Shown in pieces: positions 17,700 to 25,467 of a DNA stretch of 64,000 nucleotides (positions within the stretch are counted from its first letter, which is position 1; each line of letters opens with the position of its first letter). The stretch lies in the NCBI RefSeq assembly GCF_038725785.1, contig NZ_CP109796.1:434001-498000 (forward strand), given 5' to 3'. The notes under the pieces were generated by a model. It saw only the letters and a program-made list of their open reading frames with translations, was not told the DNA's origin and searched no databases. Both the position numbers and the translations under genes were made by a program. This DNA comes from Termitidicoccus mucosus. GTDB lineage: Bacteria; Verrucomicrobiota; Verrucomicrobiia; Opitutales; Opitutaceae.

Positions 17700-18188
17700 T
17701 CAGTCGAATCTCGCGTGCATCGACGCGATGGGAAAGTTCCGGCCCGGACAAACGGTCCGGCCGGGATTGATTTCGCGATGCACTGCGAAACGCACGGGGG
17801 TCTTTATCACGTCCGTTTTGAGATATTCGACCAACGCGATGAAAGAACGCAGTTGCGCCGGTGTCGGTTGCGTCTCCTCAAAATTTCCCACGCAGCAGAT
17901 GCCGATGCCGATAACGAAATGATACGCGAGCCCATGCTTCATGCCGTGGGATCGATGATAGCGGTTGAAAATCGCTGCATTGCCTACGACCGTTCCACTA
18001 TGGTGTCCCACGATAATCTTCCAGCGACCGGGAGTGATAGTAAGCGCCTTGGTCGTTGCGGTCACATGATCCAACGCCACCGGGTGGCTTTGCACGGCCA
18101 GCCTCCTGGTCGCTCCGCGAAGAGCTCGCGCGGCCACCAGTGTCGCCAATCCAGCGAGAAATATACGACGACTATACTTCGTGTTCAT
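17700..18188 (-). CDS. PGRP-type N-acetylmuramoyl-L-alanine amidase with internal deletion
   Basis: A 162-residue amidase_2/PGRP-like zinc amidase with a Tat-like signal ([10 protein letters not shown], 6-15). The zinc ligands are retained: His62 or His63 in GHHSGT, His137 in VHREI and Cys147 in TVCPG. However, the usual stretch of about 30 residues between YHFVIG and the IGIC-VGNF strand (normally a GDG turn and a GGH/SEN part) is absent: HFVIG runs directly into IGICCVGNF. The junction is made of repeated atcggc units, which fits a deletion between short repeats. Activity is doubtful. Peptidoglycan amidases of this kind occur with COG0523 genes in zinc-starvation regulons. The start overlaps the methyltransferase end by 4 nt. 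Confidence 0.82.
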   Translation of the reverse strand: MNTKYSRRIFLAGLATLVAARALRGATRRLAVQSHPVALDHVTATTKALTITPGRWKIIVGHHSGTVVGNAAIFNRYHRSHGMKHGLAYHFVIGIGICCVGNFEETQPTPAQLRSFIALVEYLKTDVIKTPVRFAVHREINPGRTVCPGRNFPIASMHARFD

Positions 18189-18885
18189 TTCTCACCTCGC
18201 GCATACCAAGCGTGAATCAAAAGGGACTGCGAGAAGTGGACCGGAGCCGGGAAACCAGCTTCCTTGAGCAATGCTTCCATTTCGTCGGTCGGCAGCAGCA
18301 CAACGTCGCGGCCGTAGCTGGCGAGCATAGCCTCAACCTGCTCTTCGGTAGCTCCGACGTAACGCATCATCTGCTTCCAAACTCCGAGCAGACTTTCGTG
18401 CTGATCGCGCGGAGTGGGTGTGATATCGGCGGTGACGAGCAATCCGCTCGGTCGCAGCCGATTGCCGATCTCGTGGAAAAAACCGACGCGCTGCGTCCGT
18501 TCGGTAAGAAATTGAGAAACGAGGATCGCGGTGGCGGCGTGGAACTCGACCCCGGAGGGAAGCTCATGCACGTAGGCCGCATGGAAATCTCGCAGCGGCC
18601 GGCGATGCCCTCCGCCGCCGCGCGGCGCTTGCAGATTTCAAGCATCGGTACCGAAGGATCGACCGCCACAAAACGCCAGTCGGGAAAGAATCGCGCGAGG
18701 GCGATCAGTTCTGCGCCGGTGCCAACACCGAGGCAAAGAACACGGGCATCGCGCGGCAGTTCCTGAAAGATTAGGTTCATCTGCAAATGCAGGCTGTCCC
18801 GTAACGGAGCGACCCGCGCCCAACGAGCGTCGTAGGACTCGGCCCCTTGCTGATCGAACTTTATGGGAGCATCGGAAGAATTCAT
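18185..18885 (-). pseudogene. SAM-dependent class I methyltransferase, frameshifted
   Basis: Two reading frames together make one methyltransferase. The N-terminal part (from ATG 18885) has YDARWA, then the SAM motif I VLCLGVGTGAEL and motif II WRFVAVDPS, up to GRCE. The protein continues in the next frame as DFHAAYVHELPSGVEFHAATAILVSQFL and on to the natural end at 18185. The shift lies near 18588-18592 (frame change around gagattt). Neither part alone would make a complete enzyme. The substrate is unknown; related small-molecule methyltransferases are found beside metal-locus genes. A sequencing error is possible. Confidence 0.75.
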
Positions 18886-18899
18886 CGGATTGGTTTTGT

Positions 18900-19215
18900 T
18901 TAGAATCGGAACGTCCAGACGGCCTTGGCCGCGACCGCAGTCTGCGTCGGCACGATATGGTTTGAGTCGGCATCGTAGCCTTGGTTGAGAATCACGAAGA
19001 CATCGTTGCCGGGCCGAACCGTCCACTTGAGCCGGAAGTTCACACCGAGATTGCGGGTGACGCTGTCATATTGCGCCAGAAGCGAAAGACCAAGGTCCGG
19101 CGCGTGGCTGTCCAGGCGACCCGGCTGCTGGCGATATGCGCATCGAAATCGCCTTGCGGCAGCCACACAACGCGCAATTCATGTTCGGCTGAAAGCCGCC
19201 AGCGCGTTTTGAAGT
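18900..19215 (-). pseudogene. C-terminal fragment of a DUF5916-like outer-membrane protein, frameshifted
   Basis: Only the C-terminal beta-barrel end remains. It reads LSAEHELRVVWLPQGDF and RVAWTATRRTL in one frame, then changes frame near 19100 to LGLSLLAQYDSVTRNLG and RPGNDVFVILNQGYD, ending with the barrel-type F-R-F. The pattern fits the end of DUF5916/CBM9-linked outer-membrane proteins. It is joined directly to the N-terminal remnant of a flavoprotein, so a deletion probably removed the sequence between them. Confidence 0.55.
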
Positions 19216-19575
19216 CTCCTGCACCTCGCAACGGGTCACGAGCGGAAGTTTGTAATGGGCTGCCACTGCGGTAAGGTCATTGGCATAGTCTTGTCCCCAA
19301 GGATGCTCGTTGCCGTTGAAATCGGCAGGCGATGTCGCGGTGTTCACCGCATTGAGGTCGGACAACCCGAAGGCGTTCGCGAAGAACACGGGCGTGATGA
19401 ACCGCATTTCCTTCGGCCAGCGACGAAAGGACGCGCCCAAGTCATGTTTTTCCAGAATGCCAAACCGCCGGATGCCCAGATCCTTTAGAATCAGGCTCAC
19501 GCCGACGCCAGCGGCGCCGCCTCCGAAGGCGATAACGTCCATAATCTTCTCCGGGTCTGCATGCTCAGCGGCCAT
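19200..19575 (-). pseudogene. N-terminal remnant of FAD-dependent oxidoreductase
   Basis: About 125 residues of a pyridine-nucleotide-disulphide-type flavoprotein remain. They contain the Rossmann motif DVIAFGGGAAGVGVSL, then FGILEKHDLGASFRRWPKEMRFITP and DYANDLTAVAAHYKLP-VTRCEVQ. The match to this family stops at about 19205, where the sequence passes into an outer-membrane protein fragment. The NAD-binding and C-terminal parts are missing. The start is 19575 (MAAEHAD) or 19542 (MDVIAF). Confidence 0.7.
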
Positions 19576-19664
19576 ACCGAGGACTCTAGCAAAGTCGTCA
19601 AGAGGGGGCGACCAATGGCTGCGTCGAATGCGCGCAGACTCATGACTTAGGCTTCTATAGAGAA

Positions 19665-20255
19665 CTAATTCTCGACGGGCTCCGGTCGAGTCAGGGCGAT
19701 CCAAGATCGCAGCACGGCAGATGTTCCCAGATAGATCTTCTCCTGCCACGCGCTCGCGAGAATTCGACCCTCCCGATCGATCAACACGAGATTGGGCGGG
19801 CCTTCCCCAGCCAGCCGTCGCAGGGCCGGCAGCGAAGGCAAACGCCGATAATCCACAGCCGGCCAAGGCATCTGCTGTTGCTGCATATAGCGCAGCATCG
19901 CACGCTTCGAATAGTCTAGGCTGACGAAAACCACCTCGGTATTCGCGCCGTGGCGGCGCAACTCCTCGTAAACTGCTTTGAGCTTCGGCACGAATTCATG
20001 ACAGGGCGCACACCAATCGGCGCCATAGTAGACCGCCACAACGTCGGGTTCCTTGGCCCAGCGATAGGGAATAAATCGAGATTCGGTGGTACACACCAAG
20101 GCGCGACGAAGTTCCGTCCGTGCACCGGAAGTCTTCGGGGTGCTTCCCCACACACAGACACTGCAAAAGAGCAGACCCACTGCTACCCATTGGCTCGTGT
20201 GAAGGCTGAGCCCGCGTATGCGCGCGGGCGCAGCTCGATACGGCGCAGTCTCCAT
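19665..20255 (-). CDS. Thioredoxin-like (TlpA/nucleoredoxin-type) exported protein
   Basis: A 196-residue protein with an N-terminal membrane anchor or signal (about 18-36, WVAVGLLFCSVCVWG) and a thioredoxin fold containing the active site WCAPC in YYGADWCAPCHEF. Later features are VVFVSLDYSKRAM, PWPAVDY and a family-like GPPNLVLIDREGRI. It would act as a periplasmic disulphide reductase or nucleoredoxin-like protein. The frame is open far upstream, into a region that matches a separate small protein, so I place the start at METAPYR (20255). An upstream loss of a stop codon may have fused the two genes. Confidence 0.75.
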   Translation of the reverse strand: METAPYRAAPARIRGLSLHTSQWVAVGLLFCSVCVWGSTPKTSGARTELRRALVCTTESRFIPYRWAKEPDVVAVYYGADWCAPCHEFVPKLKAVYEELRRHGANTEVVFVSLDYSKRAMLRYMQQQQMPWPAVDYRRLPSLPALRRLAGEGPPNLVLIDREGRILASAWQEKIYLGTSAVLRSWIALTRPEPVEN

Positions 20256-20568
20256 GCTTCGTGCTCTTTGCTTCGAGGAGATAAATCTCCGCACGGTCTT
20301 CTTTCCGATGATCGTTCGATAGTAGAGCTTCGCCTGCCGTCCAATCACGAGGTCATCAGGCGTCGTCATGGCTTTCTTTTCCTTGATTTTCGTATGCTCG
20401 TTCCACACCAGTCCGACCGGTCCCAAAGACGAGCTTTGCACGGTGAAAGTTTTCGCCATCACGGTCGATGGCAACGGTTTCCCCTTTGAGCAGGCGAGGC
20501 ATATGCGAAACCGCTCGCACCGGCGAAGCGGTCAAAGCGAGCGCACAGACTAGCATCAAGATTCTCAT
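20256..20568 (-). pseudogene. Small exported protein, frameshifted and read through into the thioredoxin gene
   Basis: From ATG 20568 a signal peptide is seen (MRILMLVCALALTASPVRA), then PRLLKGETVAIDRDG. The frame then becomes nonsense and stops at 20356. In the adjacent frame the same protein continues as KTFTVQSSSLGPVGLVWNEHTKIKE and PDDLVIGRQAKLYYR, with no stop before the thioredoxin. The shift lies near 20450-20455. It was probably a small periplasmic protein of about 100 residues with an OB-like or SH3-like fold; its function is unknown. Confidence 0.6.
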
Positions 20569-20582
20569 GGTGAGTGGCTGGG

Positions 20583-22724
20583 TTAGAATTCGTATTTGAG
20601 GGTGCCGTAAAAGGACCGCGCGAAACGAGGGCCGTAAACGTAGTCACTATCACGCGAGGCGCCGACCTCTAGGTCGCGCTGTCTCTCATCGAAGAGATTC
20701 TTCACGCCTACGGAGAAATCAAGATGACGGCCACTAAAGCGGAAGTGCCGCGTCAATCCAAGATCAACTACCCAGAAGTCAGGCGTGCGGTTGAGCGTGC
20801 CGGTATTGTTGTTCAAGGCGTTCATGCGTCCGGTGTATTTCAGGCCGACAAACGCCTCGAATGCCTCATTGGGCGTCCAGACCGATTGAACGACCCCGCT
20901 CCATTTCGGCGTTTTCAAGTAGTCGCGCGTGGCGATGACTGTGGTGCCGTCATCGGATGTGTCGTCGAAGATCATTTCGGCCTGATCATACCGTGATTGA
21001 TAGTAAGCCAGACCGGCGGTGAAGCGTAGCGCGCGATTGGGTTCAAAGGCGACATTGCTTTCGAATCCGGCGATGCGCGATCCCGATGAATTTCCCCGCT
21101 CTTGAAAAAGAGAGCCGTCCACCGGATCGGTCTGGATTTCTCCCAGAACGAACGTGTCTTTGATGTCTGTGAGCGAAGCCGTGGCGTCGAAGGCCCAGCG
21201 CGCTCCCGCCGCCGCAGAGCGCCACTCAAGGCCGATCATCGTGGTGACTGCCTGTTCTTCGGATAAACCGGCGGCATTCCGAATCCGCACTTGCTCCGCA
21301 CCGAGCGTGTCAACGTGGAGGTCTTCACTGAAGACTTCCGGAGCGCGAAAGCCGGTGGTAACGCCGGCCTGCAGTTTCAGCGTCTCTGTCGCCGACCAAG
21401 CCGCCGCGATACGCGGCGAAAGAATCGGGTTTTCCAGCGTGGAGCTTTTGTCGATGCGCCCGCCAAGCACGAGATCGAGCGCGGGACTGACGGCCCACTC
21501 GTCCTGCACGTAGACCCCCGTGTTCGAGAATGTGTCATCGGCGGTCGTGCGGCGCAGGGCACCGGCAAAGTCGCGGTTCTGATCAAGCACGGATTCGCGT
21601 TTGTATTGCGCACCGAAGGCCAGGACATGCGCTCCCAAGCGATAGTTGAACTGCGAGTCCCAATAGTGCAGCGGGTTCTCGGTGTAGCCGTATTGGCCGT
21701 AGGAGGATTCCGCCGCGCTGCCAGGCACATTCGGGTCGAGCTGATCCGGGTCGTAGGCCGGGTCACTGGGATCGGTAATCACATCGCCCAGCCCACCGTA
21801 GAAGCTCTTCCGCTCGATATAGGCGAAGGAATAGCCCAGCCGGAAATCAAAATCGGGGTTGACCACCTGGTCCCAAACCACGCCTCCGCGATGGTATTTC
21901 GTCTGCAACGACTCTGCGATATTGGCGAGGAATTCAGGCTGATTGAGGCGGTTGCCGCCGCGCCGATTTTCCCATGTGAACTGGTAGTTGGCCCGAAATT
22001 TCGTGCGGTTTGTCGGGGCGAACCAGAGCTGGAAACCGCCCACACCGAGTTCCTTTTCGGTGATCTCCGTATAACCATCATCGTTGTAGTCGATCCCGTC
22101 GTTGACGCTGCTATGGCCGACCAACGAAAAGCCAAGTTTCCCGTCCGCCAGGACGAGATTGGCCCGGCCTCCCGCAAAAAGCACGGGCTCGTTTTTTTGC
22201 ACATCCACGCCGACTTGCAGGAATCCACCGTTGGTGCGGGGTTCGATCGGCACGAGGTTGATGACGCCGGCAACCGCACCGGGACCGTAAAGGGCCGAGC
22301 CGCCACCTTTGACGACTTCCAGACGGTCAACAAACGCGGTTGGAATTTGTTCGAGGCCATACACGCCGCCGAGCGAGGAAAGGAGCGGTGTGCCATCGAA
22401 TAGGATCTGGTTGTAGGCGCCGCCGAGCCCGAGCAGTTGGACTTCGGAAGTGTTGCAGTTCTGGCAATTGCTCTCGACGCGCACGCCGTTGAGCAGTTCG
22501 ACAGCTTGCGAAAAGTTAAGTGGGACGCGCAGGTTCATATCCTCGCGCAACACGACTTCAGTGCGCACGGGCACGTCGGAGAGAAGGCGCTCGGTTCGGG
22601 TGGCGGTCGTGACGACTAGGCGGTCTAGTTGGACAACCTCCCCGGGTGGCGATGCCGGCGAGGTTTGAGCCCGCAGAACGGGAGTGGCAATGAGAAGGAA
22701 AGAGAAAAGAAATCGGGTCGACAT
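20583..22724 (-). CDS. TonB-dependent receptor with CxxC motif, probable metal receptor
   Basis: A 713-residue outer-membrane TonB-dependent receptor. It has a signal peptide (1-19), an early TonB-box-like segment (VVQLDRLVVTTATRTERLL), a plug domain (about 45-160) and a 22-strand barrel ending in the typical LKYEF aromatic C-terminus. The plug carries C87-Q-N-C90, which may bind a metal. CIR/BtuB/ZnuD-like features such as GVRVESNCQNCNTSEVQ are present. With the His-rich protein and the ABC genes downstream it probably takes up zinc or another divalent metal or chelate. I start at MSTRF (22724) because the signal peptide begins there; the ORF opens 36 nt earlier. Confidence 0.9.
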   Translation of the reverse strand: MSTRFLFSFLLIATPVLRAQTSPASPPGEVVQLDRLVVTTATRTERLLSDVPVRTEVVLREDMNLRVPLNFSQAVELLNGVRVESNCQNCNTSEVQLLGLGGAYNQILFDGTPLLSSLGGVYGLEQIPTAFVDRLEVVKGGGSALYGPGAVAGVINLVPIEPRTNGGFLQVGVDVQKNEPVLFAGGRANLVLADGKLGFSLVGHSSVNDGIDYNDDGYTEITEKELGVGGFQLWFAPTNRTKFRANYQFTWENRRGGNRLNQPEFLANIAESLQTKYHRGGVVWDQVVNPDFDFRLGYSFAYIERKSFYGGLGDVITDPSDPAYDPDQLDPNVPGSAAESSYGQYGYTENPLHYWDSQFNYRLGAHVLAFGAQYKRESVLDQNRDFAGALRRTTADDTFSNTGVYVQDEWAVSPALDLVLGGRIDKSSTLENPILSPRIAAAWSATETLKLQAGVTTGFRAPEVFSEDLHVDTLGAEQVRIRNAAGLSEEQAVTTMIGLEWRSAAAGARWAFDATASLTDIKDTFVLGEIQTDPVDGSLFQERGNSSGSRIAGFESNVAFEPNRALRFTAGLAYYQSRYDQAEMIFDDTSDDGTTVIATRDYLKTPKWSGVVQSVWTPNEAFEAFVGLKYTGRMNALNNNTGTLNRTPDFWVVDLGLTRHFRFSGRHLDFSVGVKNLFDERQRDLEVGASRDSDYVYGPRFARSFYGTLKYEF

Positions 22725-22827
22725 AGTGATTCTGGGCGCAGGGAAGTGGGCACACTTCACCTGCCATTAGTGGTGAGGAGAAAAGGAGCGCTCGTCTTCG
22801 CGAGAGAAGCGCGTTTCGGAACCGACC

Positions 22828-23232
22828 TCAGATCACCGGAGGCCCACAGCCGAAGGGATACTTGAACTCAGTGGCGGGAAAATCCTGCGCATGGTATTCC
22901 CGGCAGGCTTCCCAGCAGAGAAAACCATCAGGAACCAGGAATAAAGCCGCCAGCTCATGCGCGAAATGGCCTTGCGCAAACTGCGTGATGACGCAACCGG
23001 CCTCTTCGTCGTCATGGTCCTGCTCCGATCCCGAAGCTACGCCATTAACACCATTCTCCCGATCATGGTTGCACAATTGATAAACAAACTCACGACCATG
23101 AATCCAAGCGTGAGCCTGAGGCGAAGCCGCTAGGATGTTGAGCAGTAGAACCAGCGCGAGGGCACACCAAGCCGCCACGCGCTGCCAGAGGGCAGAACGG
23201 AAGCGGTGTGGAGCGTAAATTCGGATGCGCAT
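22828..23232 (-). CDS. Small His/Cys-rich exported protein, first gene of metal array
   Basis: A 134-residue protein with an N-terminal hydrophobic segment (about 15-38, AAWCALALVLLLNILAA). The following region is rich in His, Asp, Glu and Cys: SPQAHAWIH, then QLCNHDRE, QDHDDEEAGCVITQFAQGHFAHE and the end CGPPVI. The order of features matches the gene at 15946-16320, so the two are likely paralogues. The start MRIRIYAP (23232) is chosen because the upstream residues are not signal-like. It leads the - strand metal array and would be a periplasmic metal-binding accessory to the receptor; this is inference. Confidence 0.65.
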   Translation of the reverse strand: MRIRIYAPHRFRSALWQRVAAWCALALVLLLNILAASPQAHAWIHGREFVYQLCNHDRENGVNGVASGSEQDHDDEEAGCVITQFAQGHFAHELAALFLVPDGFLCWEACREYHAQDFPATEFKYPFGCGPPVI

Positions 23233-23340
23233 GATGCTCTCAGGTAAGACTAGCAAAGCCATCAAGAGGTGGAAACCCGTAAGCGGGGAAAAGCACCTAG
23301 CACCTCCGATGTCAGCCTTTCTCGATATTGTATTGAATGC

Positions 23341-23412
23341 GACATCATGTAGCTTGAGATATATCTTATTTGTTTTGGATATCAAGTCATTTTTTTGGAC
23401 TCTTGATCGCCG
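23341..23412. promoter_or_regulatory. AT-rich divergent promoter region with palindrome
   Basis: This AT-rich region lies between the - strand metal array and the DtxR/MntR-like pseudogene. It holds a perfect 10-nt palindrome agatatatct (23357-23366) and a wider partial inverted repeat between cttgagatat (23353-23362) and atatcaag (23379-23386). Position and base content suit an operator for a metal-responsive repressor. It does not match the classical Zur or MntR boxes closely, so this is a candidate only. Confidence 0.35.
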
Positions 23413-23887
23413 ATGCCATCAGCCAAATCTCGTCACTCGTCCACGCCCAAGTATCCCGCGCCGCACCAGGTCGATGGCGTGCGTAGCGCCCGGGAAGCAC
23501 ACTCCCGTGAGACCGCGGAAGACTTGTCGAGGCAATCGCAGAGTTGGACGCCAGGCAGGGTAGGGCCCGCGTGACCGACCTGGCTCGAAGGCTTGATGTG
23601 ACTCACGTTACCGTGAACCGCACAATCTCTGGCTTCAACAGGCCGGTTATGTGACCTCACAGCCGTATCGCGCAATCTTCCTGATCGAGAAAGGCAAGGT
23701 TCTCGCTGCCGCATCGAAGCAACGTCATAAAACGGTGGTCCGTTTTCTCCTTTCGCTGGGAGTCCCCGAGGCGATAGCCCGACGCGATGCCGAAGGCATC
23801 GAACACCATGTCAGCACGGAGACGCTTGCCACCTTCAAACGCATTCTCAAGCGGGAGAGCAAGACGGCATCGAATGCGTCACGGTAA
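23413..23887 (+). pseudogene. DtxR/MntR-like metalloregulator with two frameshifts
   Basis: Three frames reconstruct one regulator. Frame one from ATG 23413 gives MPSAKSRHSS to RETAEDL. A shift near 23525 moves to VEAIAELDARQGRARVTDLARRLDVTHVTVNRTIS, the winged helix-turn-helix. A second shift near 23630 moves to LQQAGYVTSQPYRAIFLIEKGK and then RHKTVVRFLLSLGVPEAIARRDAEGIEHHVS, the metal-binding and dimerisation region of MntR-type proteins. It runs divergently from the metal array, as expected for its regulator. As written it cannot make a full protein from the + strand, so regulation may be lost, or these are sequencing errors. Confidence 0.75.
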
Positions 23888-23910
23888 TAGTCGGATCGCT
23901 GTTCGCCCCT

Positions 23911-23947
23911 TCTCAAAAACGAGAACCGCCCCTGTGGGGCGGTTCTC
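23911..23947 (-). terminator. Rho-independent terminator for the DUF4238 gene
   Basis: A perfect 12-bp stem (gagaaccgcccc, 23921-23932, with ggggcggttctc, 23936-23947) closes a 3-nt loop. On the - strand it is followed by gtttttgaga, giving a short T-run. It lies about 150 nt after the - strand DUF4238 stop and just beyond the convergent regulator pseudogene, so it probably ends the - strand transcript. Confidence 0.65.
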
Positions 23948-24071
23948 AGACGCAGTAGCATGTACTTTCCATTTTCCACTTTGATAGACGCGCCTTGAAG
24001 CTTTCCGTTCAAATGCGAACAGGTTGGCTCGCATAGCACCCTGAGGCCGACTACGATCACCCGATGGAATC

Positions 24072-24100
24072 GGTGAAGATGGGGCATCCCCATCTTCACC
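24072..24100. repeat. Perfect 13-bp hairpin overlapping the DUF4238 stop
   Basis: ggtgaagatgggg (24072-24084) and its exact complement (24088-24100) enclose the loop cat. The stop codon of the DUF4238 gene (24096-24098) lies inside the right arm. There is no T-run, so it looks more like a REP-type palindrome or mRNA-stabilising hairpin than a terminator. Confidence 0.55.
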
Positions 24101-24962
24101 CTTTGCCTTGCGGGCAAATGAAACTAAACACATCCCGCCGAGGAGGCACAATCAGGTCGAGCGACCATTTCTCAGCATCCGTGATCGTTCGCGGCTTGAC
24201 CCGTTGCTGCAAAAGCCGGCGGGCGGCATCGATCGCCCCTTGGTCGGGTTCGCTGGCCGTGTAGAGACAACTGTGAGCGTGGGTGGCCGAGAAGCGGAAA
24301 AGATTGGTTCCGTCCGATTCGGTCAGCCGGTGGCCTGAAGTATGGGTGGTGCGTTTGTCGAAAACGGCTGCACAGGCGCCGGGCGTGACGGGCATCAACA
24401 GGAAGTCCATAGCGTCGCCTTCGCCCCAGTTGAAGCAAAGGACGGGATGATCCGAGGTAACGATTTCCCGACCAGGTGGTGTGAGGAAAAGTCGCACGTC
24501 CCAGAATCTCTTCAGGCGTGCATAGATTTCGTCCTGCGGCAGAGTCTCGCGGGATTGGTTACCGGCGATCAATCGGTCTAGGAGGCTGGTGGTTCGCAGT
24601 TGGTAGGCGTGGGCGCCATCGTGGCCAGTGTGATTTTCATGGGAGATGTTGCGCGCATACAAGTCGAGGACTGCAACGATCAGGGCGAAGTATTCAAACA
24701 CGGTGGGGTCGCCGCCGCTCCAAATTTTTGCGACGGCGGCCGCGTAACCATCTTCGATGGCTTGGAATTCATTTTCCGATTTCTTTGCGGCGATCTTGGA
24801 GAAGAGATAGTCGCCTGCACATTGGGATTTTACCGGAACGAAGGCCGTTCGCTTTTCGTCGATCCGCCAGACTTTCGAGTCGCGCGTCGCTTTTGCTCCG
24901 TCGGGAGAAAAGTTCTTCAGATAGACGCAGGGAAGAAAGTGCTGGCGTTTATACGCGGGCAT
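24096..24962 (-). CDS. DUF4238 family protein
   Basis: A 288-residue protein of the DUF4238 family. The family opening is clear: YKRQHFLPCVYLKNFS, then the WRIDEKRT strand and a SEN-x-F-x-x-IE-G motif (KKSENEFQAIEDGYA). The central helical part ends in PPGREIVTSDHPVL, followed by a C-terminal FRFSATHAHSCLY. The function is unknown; such genes frequently lie in defence and accessory islands and have been suggested to be nuclease-like. No signal or membrane segment. It marks the left edge of the defence island; a second, broken member is at its right edge. Confidence 0.85.
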   Translation of the reverse strand: MPAYKRQHFLPCVYLKNFSPDGAKATRDSKVWRIDEKRTAFVPVKSQCAGDYLFSKIAAKKSENEFQAIEDGYAAAVAKIWSGGDPTVFEYFALIVAVLDLYARNISHENHTGHDGAHAYQLRTTSLLDRLIAGNQSRETLPQDEIYARLKRFWDVRLFLTPPGREIVTSDHPVLCFNWGEGDAMDFLLMPVTPGACAAVFDKRTTHTSGHRLTESDGTNLFRFSATHAHSCLYTASEPDQGAIDAARRLLQQRVKPRTITDAEKWSLDLIVPPRRDVFSFICPQGKG

Positions 24963-25467
24963 GAGTGCAGAGGATGCTACGCTGAACCCTATAGGGCAAC
25001 CTCAGTAATTGACGGACGCATCAACTTGTTGCGCCGCCAACTTTAGGAAGGCTACACGGCTGCTTCCAGCGCTCGCTTGGTTGCGTCAAAAATGCGGGCA
25101 TCGGGCAAGAGCAGGTGGAGAAGAGAGCAAACGTTATTTTATATGGCCATCGGTGGCGGCCGTGTTGGTCGACCGGATTCAATTACCGACATGATTCTAC
25201 CTCTTTCAGCTTTCGAACGGCTCGGCCGTTTTTATCATTCTACCGGCCATAACGCCCATCAAAGACAGCGATCAGAGCTCCAAATCATGCACTAAAAGAC
25301 CGCCTACTGTGGTCGGACCAATTGGTGGTGCCTGTTTCGCATGTAGACGATAGTTTGGGGGATGGACCCTCTAGATTCTGACTGAGGGGGCTGTTCCGAG
25401 CAGTGGAGGTGTGGCCTGTTTTAGCAGCAGGCGCATTCCGCGGACGGGTGAAGGGTGTGGCCTTAAC
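24963..25467. other. Intergenic region with one copy of the flanking repeat
   Basis: About 500 nt between the DUF4238 gene and the end of the gajB remnant. No gene is supported. It contains the left copy of a direct repeat (25389-25421) that recurs upstream of gajA. Confidence 0.4.
25389..25421 (+). repeat. Left copy of 33-nt direct repeat around the Gabija block
   Basis: The stretch from ggctgttccg through gcagtggaggtgtggc to tgtttt matches 29532-29564 with two mismatches (positions 11 and 28). Similarity resumes a few bases later with caggcgca in both copies. The repeats bracket gajB and gajA in the same orientation. Confidence 0.7.

Noticed and set aside
16639-17922. Open frame of 427 codons on the + strand over the COG0523 gene
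   Set aside because: Antisense to a gene with intact GTPase motifs; no recognisable domain in the + strand frame.
21291-22403. Open frame of 370 codons on the + strand over the TonB receptor
   Set aside because: Shadow of the receptor gene, no start signal or motif of its own.
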